A stretch of DNA of 64,000 nucleotides from Rhododendron vialii (taxonomy: Eukaryota > Streptophyta > Magnoliopsida > Ericales > Ericaceae), in NCBI RefSeq assembly GCF_030253575.1, contig NC_080560.1:8738501-8802500 (forward strand), written 5' to 3'. Shown piece after piece: positions 61,500-64,000 of this stretch. Made by a program: the position numbers and the translations under genes. The notes beneath the pieces were generated by a model that searched no databases, had not been told where the DNA came from, and saw nothing but the letters and a program-made list of their open reading frames with translations. The stretch's first letter is position 1. Every line of letters starts with the position of its first letter.

Positions 61500-63133
61500 G
61501 TGCAATATTAAGTCACAGAGTTGGTAGCTGTGAACTTCCGCTCTCAATTTCAACACAACTTAACTAGCCTTAATCCCAACTTTAGGGAGTTCTCACTGTA
61601 TTTGTTTCCACCATATCATTGTAGAGAAGCTATGTTACATGAACTTGGATGCAAGTATCGGGTGTGGGTGCAAGTCCAAGCATCAGACCTTCCTAAACTT
61701 AAATCTTAGGATACGTGGATATGTGTCCCCAACTCGGGTACGGGTACGGGGACATGTTCTGAACTATTGTTTGTATTATATATTGCATAATTTTCTCAGA
61801 TTATGTACCTTAAACTATGTTTACAAATGTATTTAAACAATAAAGGGTTAAAAAAAAAATTAAATTTTTGCTTTTTCCCTATTTCATGTCTATGTGAAAT
61901 ATTCGAAATATCGCTTTTCTGGCTAATTTGATATTTCTTTTCCGTAAGTACGTATCTTAACAATTAGAGGACCCGAGTATCCAAAAGGATACGAGTGTCG
62001 GACACATCGACACAGGTACTTGAGCCAAAATGAAGGATCCATGTAACATAGTAGAGAAGTGTCATTTGGGTGTTATGCTCTTGAGAACAATGTACTTTTT
62101 TCATATAAATGTAAGGAGTGGGGAAAATGATTGCTGGATCTACGCCAGTATGCTCCAATTGTACTTGATCATGTAGTTAGATCGGGAAGCAAAAACAATG
62201 ATACTTCATTAGGCTTAAGCTCTTTCATTTCCAAATAAATGCTGATTCGTACTAATTTTCCTTCAGGAAATGGGGGTGTTACGCACAACATGATCGAAGA
62301 CATCCACAACCACTGGAAGCGTGCTGAAGCAGTGAGGATCAAGTGCTTAGGTGTGCCAACTCTGGACATGGACAATGTGTGTTTCCACCTTGAGGTTTGA
62401 ACTTGGAACTGGTCTTTCTATCCTGGGTGAGAAACATTTTTCCTGTTTTGGGTTTTGATCTTTATGGGCTGAAAATGTAGTCGTGTCTCTGTAGGATAAA
62501 TCTGGTGGGAAAGTTATCTATCGGCACATAAATATTCTCCTATTATACCGGGGTCGAAACTATGACCCCAAGAAGAGACCAGTCATTCCTTTGATGTTGT
62601 GGAAGCCATATGCACCAATATATCCAAAGCTTGTCAAGAATGTTGCTGATGGTCTTTCGTTTGAAGAAACCAAGGAAATGAGGAACAGAGGACTGAATGC
62701 CCCTCCTTTGATGAAACTTAGTAAGTAAACGTGATTTTTCAGAACATTATGCAGGTACTTGCTTCAATGCTTACTTTTCACTTATATGCCTGCAGCTAGG
62801 AATGGTGTTTATGTGAATGTAGTGGAGAGAATGAGGGAAGCATTTGAGACTGAAGAGGTTGTACGATTAGACTGCGCCCATGTGTTTACAAGTGACTGCA
62901 AGAAGATGGGTGTAAAGTTAAGGGTAAGACTTGTTCTCCATCACAACCAAGTTTTTAGTCTCATAATGTCGCTACGACTTTATCATTCCCCTATTCTGGT
63001 GTCATTGTAGGACTTGGTACCTTGTGTCCCCATCTTGTTCAAGGATGATCAGATTGTACTGTGGAGGGGAAAGAAAGATCTAGAACAGCACTCAAGCTCA
63101 TCGGTAGAACCCACAGGTCTGCAGGCAAACTGA
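60584..63133 (+). CDS. CAF2-like: CRS2-associated factor (CAF2-like), plastid group II intron splicing
   Basis: Five exons: 60584-61148, 62267-62394, 62495-62720, 62796-62923 and 63011-63133, giving 389 residues. After a Ser/Pro/Leu-rich probable transit peptide comes the CAF hallmark SDLPFDFRYSYSEANPSVEP and FSPFGPGRLDRKWTGTCAP. Two CRM RNA-binding domains follow: the first ends in ILLLYRGRNYDPKKRP with VTHNMIEDIHNHWKRAEAVR and KCLGVPTLDMDN, the second in VPILFKDDQIVLWRGKK. In maize and Arabidopsis, CAF1 and CAF2 bind CRS2 in the chloroplast and splice subsets of group II introns. CAF2 rather than CAF1 is my call from motif similarity. The protein stops soon after the second CRM domain, so it is shorter than Arabidopsis CAF2 (about 560) and lacks the usual C-terminal extension; further 3' exons could have been missed. 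The start is uncertain: an ATG in better context at 60601 is in another frame and stops at 60745. Confidence 0.85.
61439..61497 (+). repeat. (GT)n(GA)n compound microsatellite in CAF2-like intron 1
   Basis: About ten GT units directly followed by about nineteen GA units inside intron 1 (61149-62266). Confidence 0.95.
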
Positions 63134-63645
63134 TGAGTCTTTGGGTATTTGGGTTAGGTTTCGAAATAGCCAAACCAGGTTCAAGATGTACATTGGTCTA
63201 GTTACGACTGGGCTGCCAGACAAGAGGAGGGTTCCAATGCATATGGGTACCTGTGGCTGATTTATGCCTTTACCACAACCTGTAGTTACAAGATGCCTGG
63301 CCAGTTCGCTGGACCCTTACTGTTGAGCTCGTGGTACATGGTAGGATGCTCAAACCTGGTAAAGAGTGATGAGGGTCGGTTTTGGCATGTGGTGATTATG
63401 TTGTTTGCAGGCAGTGGCAGTTTTTTTGTTTGTAATATGTAACCGATCCCACCAACTACAACCTTAGGTTGCGCGGCCGCACCATATACCAGAGGCCTCT
63501 TCCATATCTATTTCGCTCAAGCATTTGCTTTTAGAGGATAGTGGTCCAAGGAATTTTTCTCTTACTGAAAGTCGAACTGGAGACGGTACTTATGAGACAC
63601 GTGTATGTTCCTTACCACTTAGAGCTATAACCGTTTGGTTTGCAG
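63134..63645. other. 3' region of the CAF2-like gene
   Basis: Likely 3' UTR and downstream sequence. It contains GCGGCCGC at 63472 but no supported coding sequence. Confidence 0.5.
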
Positions 63646-63762
63646 ACAAAGGAAGTTGAGTATGCATACTTGAGTTCCAGACAAAGGAGAAAAGAGAAAG
63701 GAAGGACTAACATGTATTATGGGGCCTACCCTGGATATGGGAATTATGAACAGCCACAGCAG
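63646..63762 (+). CDS. Possible first coding exon of an unknown gene (partial)
   Basis: An acceptor (TTTGCAG, ending 63645) and a donor (CAGCAG then GTAAAAG, 63763) bracket an open stretch. An ATG at 63712 gives 17 codons, MYYGAYPGYGNYEQPQQ, in phase 0 at the donor; the same frame is open back to the acceptor. Gly/Tyr/Gln-rich and not recognised. The next exon would lie beyond the window. It may equally be a chance ORF or an alternative 3' exon of the CAF2-like transcript. Confidence 0.3.
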
Positions 63763-64000
63763 GTAAAAGAATGTTATAAACTTTTGCTCTTGCGGAATTC
63801 GATTTTGCAATTAGAGATGGTATGAACTTGCAAAGCGTGGGTGATCAATTGCCAGAACATTTACCTTCTTGTTAGTTACTAGACTTCATCCAAGAATATC
63901 TTTGTTGTTTATGATCTTTTTGGGCACCTCTTCTTATTTACGCAGTCATAACATTTTGATTAGCTCAAGACGTATAGTTTCGTATATTAAGCTGTTGCTA

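Overview
The window is eukaryotic nuclear DNA from a flowering plant, almost certainly a eudicot. Genes are split by AT-rich GT-AG introns, every recognisable protein is a plant family (ILR3-type bHLH, BAM5-type beta-amylase, class I formin, plant mobile domain, DUF1218, CRM-domain splicing factor), and the spaces between genes are packed with plant transposons. The species cannot be read from the sequence; an asterid would fit, but that is a guess. There are no operons, ribosome binding sites or CRISPR arrays, and I recognised no rRNA or tRNA gene. All exon models were built by hand from reading frame, GT/AG sites and family knowledge; in every model the intron phases close exactly.

Layout. 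(1) 1-11 kb is a transposon stack: a 339-bp hAT MITE with an 8-bp target duplication (1449-1787); a solo LTR that looks like a Tekay/Del chromovirus (2355-10094, flanked by GCTAG); inside it a 6.1-kb non-autonomous gag-only LTR element on the minus strand (2758-8843, flanked by ATACT, tRNA-Asp-type primer site); then two foldback elements. (2) 11.2-16.4 kb, minus strand: an ILR3-like (subgroup IVc) bHLH gene of five exons with a GC-AG intron. (3) 19.9-24.0 kb, plus strand: a BAM5-type beta-amylase of seven exons with a possible upstream N-terminal exon. (4) 28.3-35.1 kb, plus strand: a class I formin of six exons. (5) 37.8-41.9 kb, minus strand: a plant-mobile-domain gene broken by two frameshifts and a stop, carrying a LINE insertion and a MITE in intron 1. 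(6) 43-48.6 kb: a MITE-like element with a 490-bp GGT-rich tract, then a 2.9-kb non-autonomous Mutator-like element with a perfect 9-bp target duplication and 135-bp internal tandem repeats. (7) 48.9-50.7 kb, minus strand: a DUF1218 membrane protein gene with one MITE in each intron. (8) 51.9-52.6 kb: a GC-rich hAT MITE inserted in a LINE RNase H remnant. (9) 55.1-56.7 kb, minus strand: an intronless atypical bHLH gene with three internal protein repeats. (10) 59.7-63.1 kb: a foldback element and a second copy of the same hAT MITE, immediately in front of a CAF2-like chloroplast intron-splicing factor.

The genes do not form a pathway. They are unrelated single genes with independent promoters: iron-response regulation, starch/maltodextrin breakdown, actin nucleation, cell-wall-associated membrane protein, transcription regulation and plastid group II intron splicing. 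The most interesting content is the mobile DNA: nested insertions whose order can be read, several complete target-site duplications, a broken plant-mobile-domain gene, and an apparently non-autonomous MULE with subterminal satellite-like repeats.
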